From positions 548,501-612,500 of the forward strand of contig JBBBDQ010001288.1 of NCBI GenBank assembly GCA_037127315.1: DNA of 64,000 nucleotides. The letters are read 5' to 3'. The notes beneath the pieces are model-generated. The model ran no database searches. It saw only the letters and a program-made list of their open reading frames with translations, and was not told the origin of the DNA. The DNA comes from Ascarosepion bandense (Eukaryota; Mollusca; Cephalopoda; Sepiida; Sepiidae). Positions 1 to 10,019 of this stretch are shown piece by piece. The translations under genes were made by a program, and so were the position numbers. How positions within the stretch are numbered: position 1 is the stretch's first letter; each line of letters begins with the position of its first letter.

Positions 1-275
1 AACCTTATGCGGGAAAAATCTTCTGACGAGTCAGTCATGGAACGAAAGAGACATGATCGCTCAAATGTGTTTCACGTATGGCACTTAAATGAATCTACTG
101 AGGGATCATCTTCTGCGTAGTCACTCATGGATCGAAAGAGACATAATTGCTCAAATGTGTTTAATGTGTGGCACTTAAATGAATCTACTGAGGGAACATC
201 TGCGTAGTCACTCATGGTTCGAAAGAGACATGATCGCCTAACTGTTCATCACATATGGCATTTAACTGACTAACT
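1..275 (+). repeat. SINE family 1, 3' tail triplicated in tandem
   Basis: The 3' part of the commonest SINE of the window, in plus orientation and cut by the window edge. The terminal segment (TCAGTCATG..CGAAAGAGACATGATCGC..TGGCACTTAA) occurs three times in a row at a spacing of about 80-90 bp, joined by AATCTACTGAGGGA linkers. The repeats differ by several substitutions, so the triplication is not recent. The tRNA-like head is not in the window. Confidence 0.75.
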
Positions 276-350
276 GATTCATTGAATGCAGTTTTTATTT
301 ATTTAGATTAGACACATTACTTACTTCAAGAAATCATTTTATCTATATGG

Positions 351-545
351 GATTTTTTTTAATCGTATCACCCCGAGTCATGCGGTAACGCCACTGATGT
401 GCAGGGGGCTACGTAATAGTGAAAAGATTGGAAAAGAGAAAGCCGGAAACCACATACTAAACAGGGAATAAGGGATGAGCCTCTTAACCTGTTCAATAGA
501 CATGGGTGGAGTGTGAACCGGGCGATAGATAGATCTATCTACTCC
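351..545 (-). repeat. Short retroelement sharing the LINE-A 3' terminus
   Basis: Read on the minus strand it ends in CTACGTAGCCCCCTGCACAT, a CCGCATGACTCGGGGTGAT-type terminus and an A-run, as the Jockey/CR1-type LINE copies here do. Its upstream part is different (GATGAGCCTCTTAACCTG on the plus strand) and also occurs at 44083-44258 and 48505-48852. It may be a non-autonomous family using the LINE's 3' end, or the 3' UTR of a LINE subfamily. It has no coding capacity. Confidence 0.6.
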
Positions 546-793
546 AATTCATGATAGAAACTCTTTTACAATTCCACAGAGACAAAACATCATCAAATCT
601 CTTGACCAAAACCGCTTATTAAAAGGGCTAATGACACTCCAGTTTGTTTACCATACGGTTTCTGGTCATTTCTAGTTGATCCAAAGTTTTCATCACACAG
701 AACATTTAATTTTTTTTAAACGGAATCTTTAAATACAATATAACAGACAAACATAATAGCGAGTTTAATTAAATCGATCATAGAGGTTAACAA

Positions 794-1096
794 GTCAGTC
801 AGTTAAGTACCATACGTGAAACACGCTTGGGCGATCATGTCTCGAAAGAAACATGACTGACTGAGCAGAAAATTATCCCGCAGTAAGTTGCTTTCTGCGG
901 TAGACTGGTTGCCAGCCAAGGCTATAGAACCCAATCTGTTCTGCTATTTAACCCATAACTGGAGGGAAGAGACGGATTAATACTTTTCCCAAGGTTATTT
1001 GTGCGTAAGTGAATGCAATGGATACAGCTGGAATTCGAACTCTGCTCCCCGATTTCTCGTTCTGGGCCGATATCCACTGCACCAGCACGCACATCT
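794..1096 (-). repeat. SINE family 1, near full length (tRNA-derived)
   Basis: Complete or nearly complete minus-strand copy. The tRNA-like head is at the high-coordinate end: an A-box-like GGTGCAGTGGATATCGG, here mutated, and a B-box-like GAGTTCGAATTCC. The other end carries the CAGTCAGTTAAGTACCATAC tail. It abuts the CA/TA microsatellite at its head side. Confidence 0.85.
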
Positions 1097-1101
1097 ACGA
1101 A

Positions 1102-1203
<102 letters not shown>

Positions 1204-1378
1204 AATTTTATTATTGTGATCGCCTATGTCTTGAAGGTAAACAAAGAAAAATATTTTGTTTTTTTTAACGTTTCTTTGTAGATATTTCAAGTCAAGTCCC
1301 ATTGTTGAATGTACACCTGGCCTTTCCCAGTTTTTCTTTTCGCTACCATAAACGGGACACGAATCCTATTGCGGGATA

Positions 1379-1760
1379 AAGTTATAAATATACATATACA
1401 ATGGTCACGCGTCCTGGAGATTAGTCCACTCGCTTTCTAACCGTGGGCGCACCATCGTTGATTTGAAAGTGACCTCTTGATCCGTCATTTACCCCTTTTT
1501 TTTATTTTGGTTTCTAGTCATAAACATTTGAAAAAGTTACTAATTCTAATTTGTGACTGAAAAAGACACATTTAATTCACTGGATCAAAAAGTATTCTGT
1601 TCAGAAAAAATAATAGCAAATTTCAGTACTTCATATGTGCACGTGTTCAGGAGATTAGTACGTTCGCTTGCTAATCGTGGGTTTACCCTGCCTGATTTAA
1701 AGGTGACCTCTTGATGTTAATGGCCCTGTAGAAGCGATCTCAATGTGCAGCGCGTGAAAA
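1379..1760. repeat. Dispersed tRNA-like repeat, two partial units
   Basis: Two related segments (about 1400-1497 and 1640-1760) share GATTAGT..CGCTTGCTAA.CGTGGG and GTGACCTCTTGAT. A third copy lies at 6385-6650 and also shares the flanking stretch with CATAAACAT.TGAAA. Length and motif layout suggest an old SINE family unlike family 1. No clear Pol III boxes remain, so the class is tentative. Confidence 0.45.
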
Positions 1761-1930
1761 CATAATCAAACTACGACAAATGATTATCAACCAGTAGCGT
1801 ACAGAGGGGGCAAAATGTGCGACTGCCCCGAGCATCCATATCGGGAAGACATCCAATCAGAGACTGAAATAAATGTTTAGTTTATATTTAATTTGAAGTA
1901 AGTGTTTATTTCATGTTTCATCTATCATTG

Positions 1931-2240
1931 GCTTACGGCCATATCACGTTGAATACACCGGTTCTCGCTCGAACAGCGACGTTGAGCCTGGTCAGTACTT
2001 AGATGGGTGACCGCTTGGGAATACTAGGTGCTGTAAGCGGATGTGCGTTGTGGTGCAGTGGATATCGGCTCGGAAAGAGAAATCGGTGTGCCGAGTTCGA
2101 ATTCCAGTTGAATACCCTCCATTTACTTAAGCACTGTTACCCTTTGGAAATGTATTAATCCGTCCTTTCCTACAGTCATAGGTTAAATAACAAGGGTATG
2201 ACTTGGGGACCCTGCCCTTAAAAAATCCCAATGAATCTTG
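1931..2240 (+). repeat. 5S rRNA-tRNA composite SINE
   Basis: Positions 1931-2038 match most of a 5S rRNA: GCTTACGGCC start, CACGTTGAATACACCGGTTC, CTGGTCAGTACTTAGATGGG and GGTGCTGTAAGC end. The central control region around the expected GAAGTTAAGC is damaged. With no spacer it runs into GGATGTGCGTTGTGGTGCAG, the tRNA-like head of SINE family 1 with A and B boxes. The 3' end (CTTGGGGACCCTGC..TCCCAATGAATC) differs from ordinary family 1 and is shared with the copy at 50525. The layout resembles the 5S-tRNA chimeric SINEs known from vertebrates (AmnSINE1 type). Confidence 0.85.
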
Positions 2241-2573
2241 ATACTCGAAAAGAAAACAATATTACGAGACACAAAACTTAAATTAAAAAACAACAATAAA
2301 TTGTTGAAAGAAAAAGGTATCACCAGCAATAAAAACTTTAGTTGGTAATAAATGCCCCCCCCCGAAGTTGATATGCCATAAAAACAAAACAAACAACCAT
2401 CTGTCATTACAAATTTAAAATGTCTTACTTTCTCATATTTTTCAGTATTATCTACCCCCTTGTCTTAGGTGTATTCAACCAAGGAGTTGACCTAAAGCAT
2501 CACTAAAAATCTGCACGTCACTATTAACCGCACCTTATTTAAATATTATGTTACATTTTGCATTGATTATTTT

Positions 2574-2793
2574 CAGTCAGTCAGCTAAGTGCCATACGAT
2601 CATGTAGACTGGTTGACAACCAAGGCTATAGAACCCAATCTGTCCTGTTATTTAACCTATAATTGGAGGGAAGAGACGGATCAATACCTTCCCCTAGGAT
2701 ATTAGCGCGTAAGTGAATGCAACGAATTCAACTGGAATTCAAACATGACTCACCGATTTCTCGTTCCAAGCCGATATCCACTGCACCACAACG
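2574..2793 (-). repeat. SINE family 1 with internal deletion
   Basis: Both ends are present, but about 90 bp of the middle is missing. The tail CATACGATCATG runs straight into TAGACTGGTTG, which is normally separated from it by the GAAAGAGACATGACTGACTG block. Otherwise it follows the family closely. Confidence 0.8.
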
Positions 2794-2984
2794 TTTCTAT
2801 CCGACTGTAAAGATGTGCAAACCAATTTTGATACGATCGATTATTTTCATTACCTTCTTCATAGACCACACAAAATCATAATATGTCAAGTATTTTATAT
2901 TGTAACATATTCAGTTATCGATTAAATAAACAAATAAAATTAGTATTTTTCTATACTTCTGAGATGAAGATTAGGGATCAAACC

Positions 2985-3106
2985 GATAATCCTCATTCGA
3001 TAATCCTCAATAATCCTCAATAATCCGATAATCCTCAATAATCCGATAATCCTCAAAACCGAGTTTAAGCGTTGTTCATTCTCAAAACCGGTTAAAAACC
3101 GGTTTT
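2985..3106. repeat. Short minisatellite of ATAATCCTC units plus a small palindrome
   Basis: Irregular reiteration of TCGATAATCC / CTCAATAATCC between about 2985 and 3056. It is followed by the self-complementary ACCGGTTAAAAACCGGT near 3086. No gene is associated. Confidence 0.8.
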
Positions 3107-3461
3107 GGCCGACTTAGTGCAGGGCCCACCGTCTAACTTTTTTTTTAATTTCTTTTTTTTATTTTAATGACTGGATATCGATTAGATGTCACACTTTCAG
3201 ATCATGTCGATAAAGCTCGGCAAAATTTATTATTTTCAACGTTTACGTCGGAGGGGTGTGGTTATTGGGTCATTTAAGCTTATAGTAAAACGATCCCGTC
3301 ATGGAACCGGTCCTAACATTTCGAAGTTAAGAGTTAAAGAATTTAATTTAATTTGTGTACCGTTTTTAACACCGAGTGTGCAAAGGTGTATACCTTTAAA
3401 ATGTGATCCTCTTATGAAAACAGAATGAAATTAAAGATACAATGAAAGAAAAAACAGGAGT
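3107..3461. other. No recognisable gene or repeat
   Basis: AT-rich sequence with a T-run near 3140. An 80-codon open frame at 3186-3428 has no motif, no codon bias I can see and no recognisable family. I leave it unannotated. Confidence 0.5.
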
Positions 3462-3765
3462 TTTATTATCATTTCACCCCAAGCAGGGCAGAAGTGCCAC
3501 TAGTGTGCAGGGGATTACGTGAGATGTGAATGATGAGAAAAAGGAGAAAGTTACAGGGGAGTCAGAGAATGAGTAAGATGAGGATGAGAATACAGGTGTG
3601 AAGAGAGCTGCATGAGAGTGGAGTGGAAAGGAAGAAGATATATGGATTGTCAGGGAAAGGGTGTGAGTTAAGAAAATAAGATATGGCAATTGACTTTGCA
3701 TTTAAATTCTTGGAGATTGTAGCTGTCAGGGAAGCAAGTATATGGAAAGGAATTCCACAGATAAT
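3462..3765 (-). mobile_element. LINE-A (Jockey/CR1-type) 3' end fragment
   Basis: A minus-strand 3' terminus ending in the CCCTGC..CTTGGGGTGAAATG motif and tail. Upstream it encodes the last residues of the LINE C-terminus (the segment for SYNLQEFKCKVN, beside TGGAATTCC). It is 5'-truncated, as target-primed reverse transcription typically leaves it. Confidence 0.8.
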
Positions 3766-4148
3766 TATAAAATCAATTTGTTATTTTTAAAAAGAATTAA
3801 ATTGAGGAATTATTTTATTTACGCATCGTTTTCGACATAGAGCAATCGAGTCTATCATATATATAAATCTTTACCCTAGTGCTATGATTTTTTATTTATT
3901 GTAGAGTAATGAATGCGCATAAAATGACAAGGCGCTGATCTTAGGGATGGAGAAGGTGAGAATTGTTATGCTGTGATCTTTATCGATGAAACAGACAGCA
4001 CTCAGCTAGCTAAAAGCTAACTGACTGCAATTACAACGACATTTCTTCAAAGCAAAACAATAGAGAAATGTTTCACGAAAAGCGGAAACTACAAACATTC
4101 AAATCGATTTTGGCAAATCAGTTTCGGCTTTAGTAATCATCATATGAA
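3766..4148. other. Unassigned AT-rich DNA
   Basis: No open frame of note, no tRNA-like boxes and no repeat partner elsewhere in the window that I could find. Confidence 0.5.
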
Positions 4149-4385
4149 AACGTATTTTAATCGGTTTTATAAAATTGGATTCGAGCCCTAGATAGTATTT
4201 GCATATTCACAAAGTTAGGGCTGTTGTCCTCATTTTTATTACCATGTTTACAACATTTTGGTCGTTGTACGCTCCGGCCTTCTTCAGGTGCTAAGAATTT
4301 TGAATCGAATTTTTTATTTTGATCAGTGAAGGATATCATTCTCATTCCATGTGCAATGCCATTTCTGGATGCCATGTAGTTATCT
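4149..4385 (-). repeat. Dispersed repeat of possible Penelope-like terminal type
   Basis: The inverse complement resembles 19131-19352: both carry GAAGGCCGG.GCGTACAAC, AATGTTGTAAA.ATGG and AATAAA.AT-GACAACA.. blocks. On the minus strand CTGAAGA is followed after a GGCC stem by CAAAATG, which resembles a decayed hammerhead core as found in Penelope-like element termini. The shared sequence is seen directly. The class assignment is inference. Confidence 0.45.
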
Positions 4386-5110
4386 CAAATAAAGATAACT
4401 GAACTCTCTAAATTATTTCAAAATAAGTAGATTTTGAAATTTACCAAAAATTCACGCTGTAATCGCTAACAGGAATAAGATAGAGATCTTTTAGAATAAA
4501 GTTAATTAAATCTAAACACTCCTAATGTTATCTTTTGAGAAAAACGGAACGTTGTTATTTGGTCTTCTTAAAAAGAATACAGTAATTAATCTTCGAATAT
4601 CAGTTATACAAACCGAGAAAGCATTTTTTTAAAGTCTTTTGCATGAAATATGAAGGAAAAGTCGACCTACTAAATTAGATTCTGAATTCCATTTCGCGTA
4701 TGGAGGCAGTACAATTGGCGAACGCGGCATATGAAATAGGCGCTAACTTCCCTGCGGTGAAATTTAATTTTGCTGGGAAAATGACGCCGTTTAACTCTAA
4801 ACTGAAGTTAAAGTGGCCTCACAGAAACTCTTCTGGAGCCAAAAAAAACAAAACAGAAAAAACAAACAAACAGAAAACTACATAAAATATTTATTTAGTT
4901 CATAGAAATTCTTTAAGTCTTGAACTGATATGGTATTTGTTGTATCGCCGAGGTGAATACGTTAAACAGAGGAAGTGGTCTGCGGTATTATTCAGCACAG
5001 TATCCCGTGCTAAGATATACACAGAACAGTACAAAAGTTACAATAACAGACAAGACAGAATATACGACACAGAGAGGAGGTGTTTAGATCTGTGGGGAAA
5101 ATTGTTAAAA
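4386..5110. other. Unassigned DNA
   Basis: No repeat partner recognised. A 61-codon frame at 4700-4885 ends in an A-rich run and shows no motif. It lies downstream, on the minus strand, of the candidate first exon at 5119-5262, so it could be intron. Confidence 0.4.
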
Positions 5111-5118
5111 CAGCTTAC

Positions 5119-5262
5119 CTCGGAAACGCCAACGAGTCTGTGCGTCGTGTAAAATCCAGCTGCTCCGTGATAAAAAGAACCAAAATGGCGGCGCCCCTGT
5201 TTTATTCCGGGCGATCTCGGACAATTAACACGAAATTTCGTTGTTTCATCATTCGCATTCAA
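5119..5262 (-). other. Candidate 5' noncoding exon 1 on the minus strand
   Basis: Locally less AT-rich than its surroundings. Read on the minus strand it holds GCGCCGCCATTTTGG, the YY1 element in the orientation found just downstream of many animal transcription starts. About 75 nt further is TTTCCGAG|GTAAGC, a near-consensus 5' splice donor with the GT at 5118-5117. I infer a first, untranslated exon of a gene running to lower coordinates. No downstream exon is recognised, so the gene identity is unknown. The plus strand instead has an ATGGCGGCGCC start, so direction is not certain. Confidence 0.35.
5181..5192 (-). promoter_or_regulatory. YY1-type element (GCCGCCATTTTG)
   Basis: Exact 12-base match, on the minus strand, to the YY1 consensus that overlaps or follows transcription starts of many metazoan genes. 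Read on the plus strand it is CAAAATGGCGGC, which is also a good translation-start context. Only sequence supports it. Confidence 0.45.
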
Positions 5263-6119
5263 ACTATTGTCAGTCCTCGACTGTATAAAGCATGCCGTTT
5301 TTTTTTGTTTTTTGCTTTTATGAGAATCAGAGAGCGCGTTTTTTTTTGTGTTTTTTTTTTTTTTGCTGGCCGTGCTTGGGTTTTACGAGAGAAAAAGAAG
5401 AAAACGAAGAAGAAGAGGAAACAAAATAAACGACTCATGCCTGTTTTTTCATTCTTGTTTTTTTTTTTTGTCATTTTTACCACAAGATCGTAATAGACGC
5501 CGAAGTAATCAGTTCAAGTATTACTCAAATGACACACCAGTATTACGCTTCGAATGCTACTATTCTTTACTTAAATAGACCATTTCAACTATAGGCCATT
5601 CCATCACTGTGAGTGCTATCGGGGTGTCAGCCACTCTACAACAGTTTTTTTCTGATTTTTAACACACTGTGGGTTATTTAACCGAGAAATATATCATCTG
5701 AAAATAAAAACGTTTTTGTGCTCAGATACAAGCCTTATAGTGTGGGAGGAGATGGGTTCATATCTTTCCCAAGAGTATTTGCGTTGTATATTACGATGGA
5801 TCTGAACAAACAACGAGGAACCCATGTATATGAAAATATAATTTATGTTTTTATTCTTCGTCGGTGAGGCCTTGTGTGGAGCAGGAGTGCAGCCGGAGAG
5901 AGATCGCACATACGAAGGAACTGTCGAGAGCCATTAGCCAGTCTCTATCTCTTCAGCTAAACATTCTAGACTATATACAGTCTTAAAATTCCAACACATC
6001 TTTGCTTTTTCGGGTTGTCGTTTTGTTAACATGGTCTACGGCCTGATATATCTGTCAACCATCCTTGTACTTTCTTGACCTTGCTTACGGCCGGATGTAC
6101 CTGTTAATTATCCCGCCGT
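5263..6119. other. Poly-T rich stretch with traces of an old SINE
   Basis: T-runs at 5300-5360 and 5458-5470 and an AAG-rich patch at 5390-5430 create spurious open frames on both strands. Near 5740-5790 a GGAGGAGATGGGTTCATATC..CCCAAGAGTATTTGCG segment resembles the middle of SINE family 1 but is too decayed to bound. Confidence 0.5.
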
Positions 6120-6228
6120 TCAAGAGTATATATTACATTTTTGCGTAAGCAATGAACCCGACTGGAATTCAAACTCAGCTTTCTGATTTCCTATTCGAAG
6201 CCGCTATCCACTAAACTACTGACACATT
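6120..6228 (-). repeat. SINE family 1, head fragment
   Basis: Holds only the tRNA-like head and adjoining body: GCGTAAGCAATGAACCCGAC, TGGAATTCAAACTC (inverse B box) and AGCCGCTATCCACTAAACTA (inverse A-box region). The tail is missing. Confidence 0.6.
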
Positions 6229-6384
6229 GGTGTAGTAAATGACATATAAAATAGAATTTTCACCGATTATTATTGTGATCATACGTGTTTAATAAATAGC
6301 GATGAAACAAGTTACAGTGAGCTATATATGTCCCTGTATTATTTGGAATAAAACTGTTTTAGCAACATTCTTCTTGAAGCTATT

Positions 6385-6650
6385 TTCTGTTTTTAAAATC
6401 ATAAACATATGAAACAAATTACGTTTTGTAATTCGTGACTGACTGTCTTCAACACATACATTTATTTACTTGCTGGTTCACAAAAGCTAACAGCAAAATT
6501 AAGTGCTACATTCGTTCTAAATATACATATATGATGGGTACATGGCCTCGAGGTTAGAACGTTAGATGGGCTCACCATGGCTGATTTGTAGGTGACCTCT
6601 TGATGTTAACAGCTCTGTAGAAGCAATCCGAACGTGCGGCACTTAAAAAG
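6385..6650. repeat. Dispersed tRNA-like repeat, third copy
   Basis: Related to 1500-1760. Shared blocks are CATAAACAT.TGAAA..TTAC, GTGACTGA, TGGGTACATGGCCTCGAGGT-like, AGGTGACCTCTTGATGTTAA and CTGTAGAAGC. The class is not established. Confidence 0.45.
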
Positions 6651-6752
6651 TCAAAACATGGAGTTGACCCAAGCCTTGTGAGTTAATTTTGGTTGATAGA
6701 AATATAGGTACCTGCAAGAAATTGCCCAAAGAACAACATTACCTGATATTAA

Positions 6753-6957
6753 AATGGCTCAACCTTAATAAAAACAAAGTTTTATCATCAAAATGTTTAT
6801 GCTATTATTAGAAGGAAAGATCAACTTTTGTTATCATTATTTTTTAATTTTTTTCAATCCTTTCTAACACACTTCGAAATTTCAGTTAAAATCTCATTAT
6901 TTTTTCTGTCAACGATTCACGCCATGTTTCCGTAATGTGACTATTAAGTAAAACTTA
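6753..6957. repeat. Dispersed ~205-bp repeat (partner at 37208-37413)
   Basis: Direct relative of 37208-37413. Both contain TTAATAAAAACAAA, TTTATCATCAAAAT, TTATGCTATTATTA, AAGGAAAGATCAA and ACTATTAAG, in order. No terminal repeats or coding sequence were found, so the class is unknown. Confidence 0.65.
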
Positions 6958-8024
6958 AGAAAGTCGTTTTTGGTTTTAAAAGACATTAATTTAAAAATTC
7001 TTGCAAAAATCAGGTAATTGTCTAATTTTAAAGAAACTTCCAGGACTTATTTACAAATGAATGAAATTATTTATACAATTATTATTTTTAGAAAATCTTG
7101 GTAAAAATGTTATCTGTTTTGCATTTGTTATCCCCCACCAACTATAATTAATTGTATAAAACTTCTAGTAATACATTATCTATATCAATGTTTTATTAGT
7201 TAAATGCAGGACTCATTGGAAAATGTAAATCATGTAAGTTTCTTTTAAATTACAAAACCATTTTTCCCAAAATATGCTCCGAATAGTAAAATAAAAAATG
7301 CATTAAAACTTAGCAATTTTTAATATAGATAAACTTTTAATTGATTTTATAAATTATCTAATTTAGGATATTATACTTTGAAGAATAAAATTTCGATGAA
7401 TAATCATTTTTTCTTTGCTAATTAAAGTTTCAAACACCTTTTAAGTTTCTCCCGATTACTTAGTGTCTTCGATTATAAATTCATTAAAAATGACTTTATT
7501 CAGTAATAAAAAATTCTAAAGCTTAATGCAAGTAAGATATTTAAGAAAAAACTTATTTATGTTAAACTGCACATTTTCTTTTACCATGTAAACTTATAAG
7601 GAACTTTTTAAAAGGTTACATGTTTCAAGGGTTGTTCCCCTTACGAATTGTTAAATTGGGTTACTTCAATTTCTGGTCACCATAAGTCGAGAGTGATTGA
7701 TATCATATGTTGTCATCGCCTACTTAAAGGTCAACGAGTCAGACCTTTGTAATTAAGAAATAATTGTATTCTAAATTTCATGCCATAAACGCGTAATATT
7801 TGTTTGAAATCAGATTAATTTAACTTTAAAAAAATATCGAGTGTGAGATGTGTATTTTACTTTTGCAAGATTTTTAAAACCAAGAATAAATTTTTTTTGC
7901 AAACGTGTCGATCAATTAAAAAATAGCTGAAAAATTGAAAACTTTTTATAAAATCTCAAAAGTTTAGATTACAACGAATATAATTTCTGTTTGAAATACA
8001 GCAGAATATTTTGTTTAATAGAAA
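6958..8024. other. AT-rich DNA without recognisable content
   Basis: About 1 kb of high-AT sequence with no sizeable open frame, no SINE boxes and no repeat partner in the window. It could be intron or old decayed repeats. Confidence 0.5.
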
Positions 8025-8048
8025 TCTAAACTTATTTATAAGTGGAAC

Positions 8049-8088
<40 letters not shown>

Positions 8089-8372
8089 TGTGTGTGTGTG
8101 TGTGTGTATGTCCGTTACCTATAGACTCCGAAACGGCTGAACCAATTTTCTTGAAAATGTGCACAGTTGTACTATAAGCATCTGCGAGTGTTCGTAGCTA
8201 GGTTTTGTGTCTAGTTACCCCCGATAAGTGTCGAAAATCGATAATCGAAAAAATCGGGTTATAGAAGGAGTGGTCCGATTTTAATCAAATTTCATACACT
8301 CATAGGCAAAGACATAAGAAACGATATTCAGAAGTTTCAATGTTGCAGTTCTTACAATAGTGCAGAAAATCG

Positions 8373-8424
<52 letters not shown>

Positions 8425-8815
8425 GCAAGATGTTTGTGTGTGTGTGTGTGTGTTTGTTTATCTGCCTGTATATCTACTTTTTCCAGCCCTTTTATTTTAG
8501 TTTTTGCTACAGGTTTGGCTCTAAGTAGGTATAATTGTAGTTCTTAGTCTCAGCCATGATACCATTTACTCAGAGGACTTATTTAGCCTTCAAAATTCAG
8601 TTTACGACGAAAAAAACTTATTTGATATTGATACCAGGAAATCAAAATTGACTTACATCCATTCATTTTTCTTTCAGTCTACGGTTTCGCTTTAACTGGA
8701 AACAACTATTGCTTTTTAGTCTTTCGTGCCAACGTCCAAAGAGTCTGAGCTCCAGGAAAATAGATTAGTATTAAAGCTTTCATTACACCCGATCAACGCC
8801 GGGCTATACTGCTAG
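8025..8815 (+). mobile_element. Non-autonomous Helitron-like element, reference copy
   Basis: Starts TCTAAACTTATTTATAAGTG after an A and ends CTGCTAG before a T, the A|TC...CTRR|T signature of Helitrons. A GC-rich hairpin (CCCG..ACGCCGGGC) lies about ten bases before the CTAG end. No terminal inverted repeats or target duplication are seen. It contains an internal (TG)n near the 5' end and an (AT)n at 8378-8420. Four more copies are at 13652, 19833, 49139 and 59070. There is no Rep/helicase, so it would need an autonomous partner. Confidence 0.8.
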
Positions 8816-9189
8816 TTGTAAAGATAATCATTTAGCTTTCAATTAAGCTAAAATCAAAGTTTCAAGAAAAAGGTTTTTATTTTTAAAAATTCGATTAAAA
8901 ACTTATGTATCGAAAATGGAGTGGCGGTACCTACAAAAATATCGGTGTCGTCGGTAGTCGTGAGCGAGTGTTTGAGCATACTGGTCTTGTTCAAACTGTC
9001 GATCATGACAGATAATGTGCCATCTCTCAGAAACTGTAACTAAGGTCTGCTCAGCATAGTTGTGGTATAAACCACAGGTGAGCTCACAGGGTTTTGAACG
9101 AAAAACAATCTATCTTAGCAGGAAGTCTGCTGAAATAAAGGCTGACATGCAGTAGCAGACATGTATACACAAATACGAGCCGCCCGTAA

Positions 9190-9192
<3 letters not shown>
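8816..9192. other. Unassigned DNA between Helitron and microsatellite
   Basis: No gene. Around 8940-9060 there is a GTTCAAAC segment of unknown origin. I see no boundary or repeat partner strong enough to call. Confidence 0.4.

Positions 9193-9238
<46 letters not shown>
9193..9238. repeat. (AT)n microsatellite
   Basis: About 23 AT units, directly followed by SINE family 2. Confidence 0.98.
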
Positions 9239-9240
<2 letters not shown>

Positions 9241-9535
9241 TTCCTTCTACCGAGCGCCCATAGCTCAAAGGTAGAATCGTCGAGTGACATCAATTCGGTC
9301 GGGTTTCAATCCTGGGTTAAATGCAATCGGATATTTAACCGTTCTGACGAGCTGTGATACAGCGAAACAGATTTTTCAGCGGATGACTATTTAAGCTTTC
9401 ACACCCTGATTGAGCACTCTGGAATAATGGTTAAAAATCAGTAGCTACTCTAGCATCGACGCATCGCTCATTCAGTAATGAATTAGAGCACTCTGGCTAT
9501 TAGCGTACGATACATCATACGCTAAAGGTCTGTCT
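9241..9535 (+). repeat. SINE family 2 (tRNA-derived), longest copy
   Basis: The tRNA-like head has CATAGCTCAAAGGTAGAATC (A-box region) and GGTCGGGTTTCAATCCTGGG (B-box region). The body follows with GAGCTGTGATACAGCGAAAC. The distal part has ACGCATCGCTCATTCAGTAA and AGAGCACTCTGGCTATTAGC. Other copies are at 36055 (-), 36366 (+) and 39022 (-). A stub of the head (CTTCTACCGAGCGTCCATAG) recurs at 9537-9556. Confidence 0.75.
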
Positions 9536-9660
9536 CCTTCTACCGAGCGTCCATAGCTCAGAGAACTTACCAAATAACAAAACACCGCAGCAGTTGACCA
9601 CTTACAACAGCGTCAACATTTAAAAAAAAAATATGCAATCAAGATGCTGACTTTATACAC

Positions 9661-9968
9661 TCGGTCAGTTAAATTACATACGTGAAACACGCTTGGGCGA
9701 TCATGACTCGAAAGAGATATGATTGACTGGGCAGAAGATTATCCCGCAGTAGGTTGTCATTGCTTTCTGCGGTAGACTGGTTGCCAACCAAGGCTATAGA
9801 ACCCAATCTATCCTGTTATTTAACCCATAACTGGGAGGAATAGACGGATTAATACCTTTCCCTAGGGTGTTTGCGCGTAAGTGAATGCAATGAATTCAAC
9901 TGCAATTAGAACTCGGCTCCCCAATTTCCCGTTACGAGCCGATATTCACTGCACCACAACGCACATCC
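9661..9968 (-). repeat. SINE family 1, full length
   Basis: Full minus-strand copy from CGGTCAGTTAAATTACATAC to CACCACAACGCACATCCC. The inverse B box is slightly mutated (AATTAGAACTCGG). It is followed directly by a (CTT)n array that ends at a LINE stop codon. Confidence 0.85.
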
Positions 9969-9975
9969 CTTTATA

Positions 9976-9976
9976 C

Positions 9977-10007
<31 letters not shown>

Positions 10008-10019
10008 CTTCTTCTTCTT
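9976..10019. repeat. (CTT)n array at a LINE 3' end
   Basis: About 15 CTT units. On the minus strand this is (GAA)n directly after the TAG stop of LINE-B. The copy at 37948 (+) also ends TAGTAGAAGAAGAAG, so the array is probably the LINE's own 3' tail, expanded. Confidence 0.85.

Noticed and set aside
5080..5493. 137-residue plus-strand frame containing MAAPLFYSGRSR
   Set aside because: It continues into poly-T and AAG-rich sequence. The good start context is better explained by the inverse YY1 element, though a plus-strand start is not excluded.
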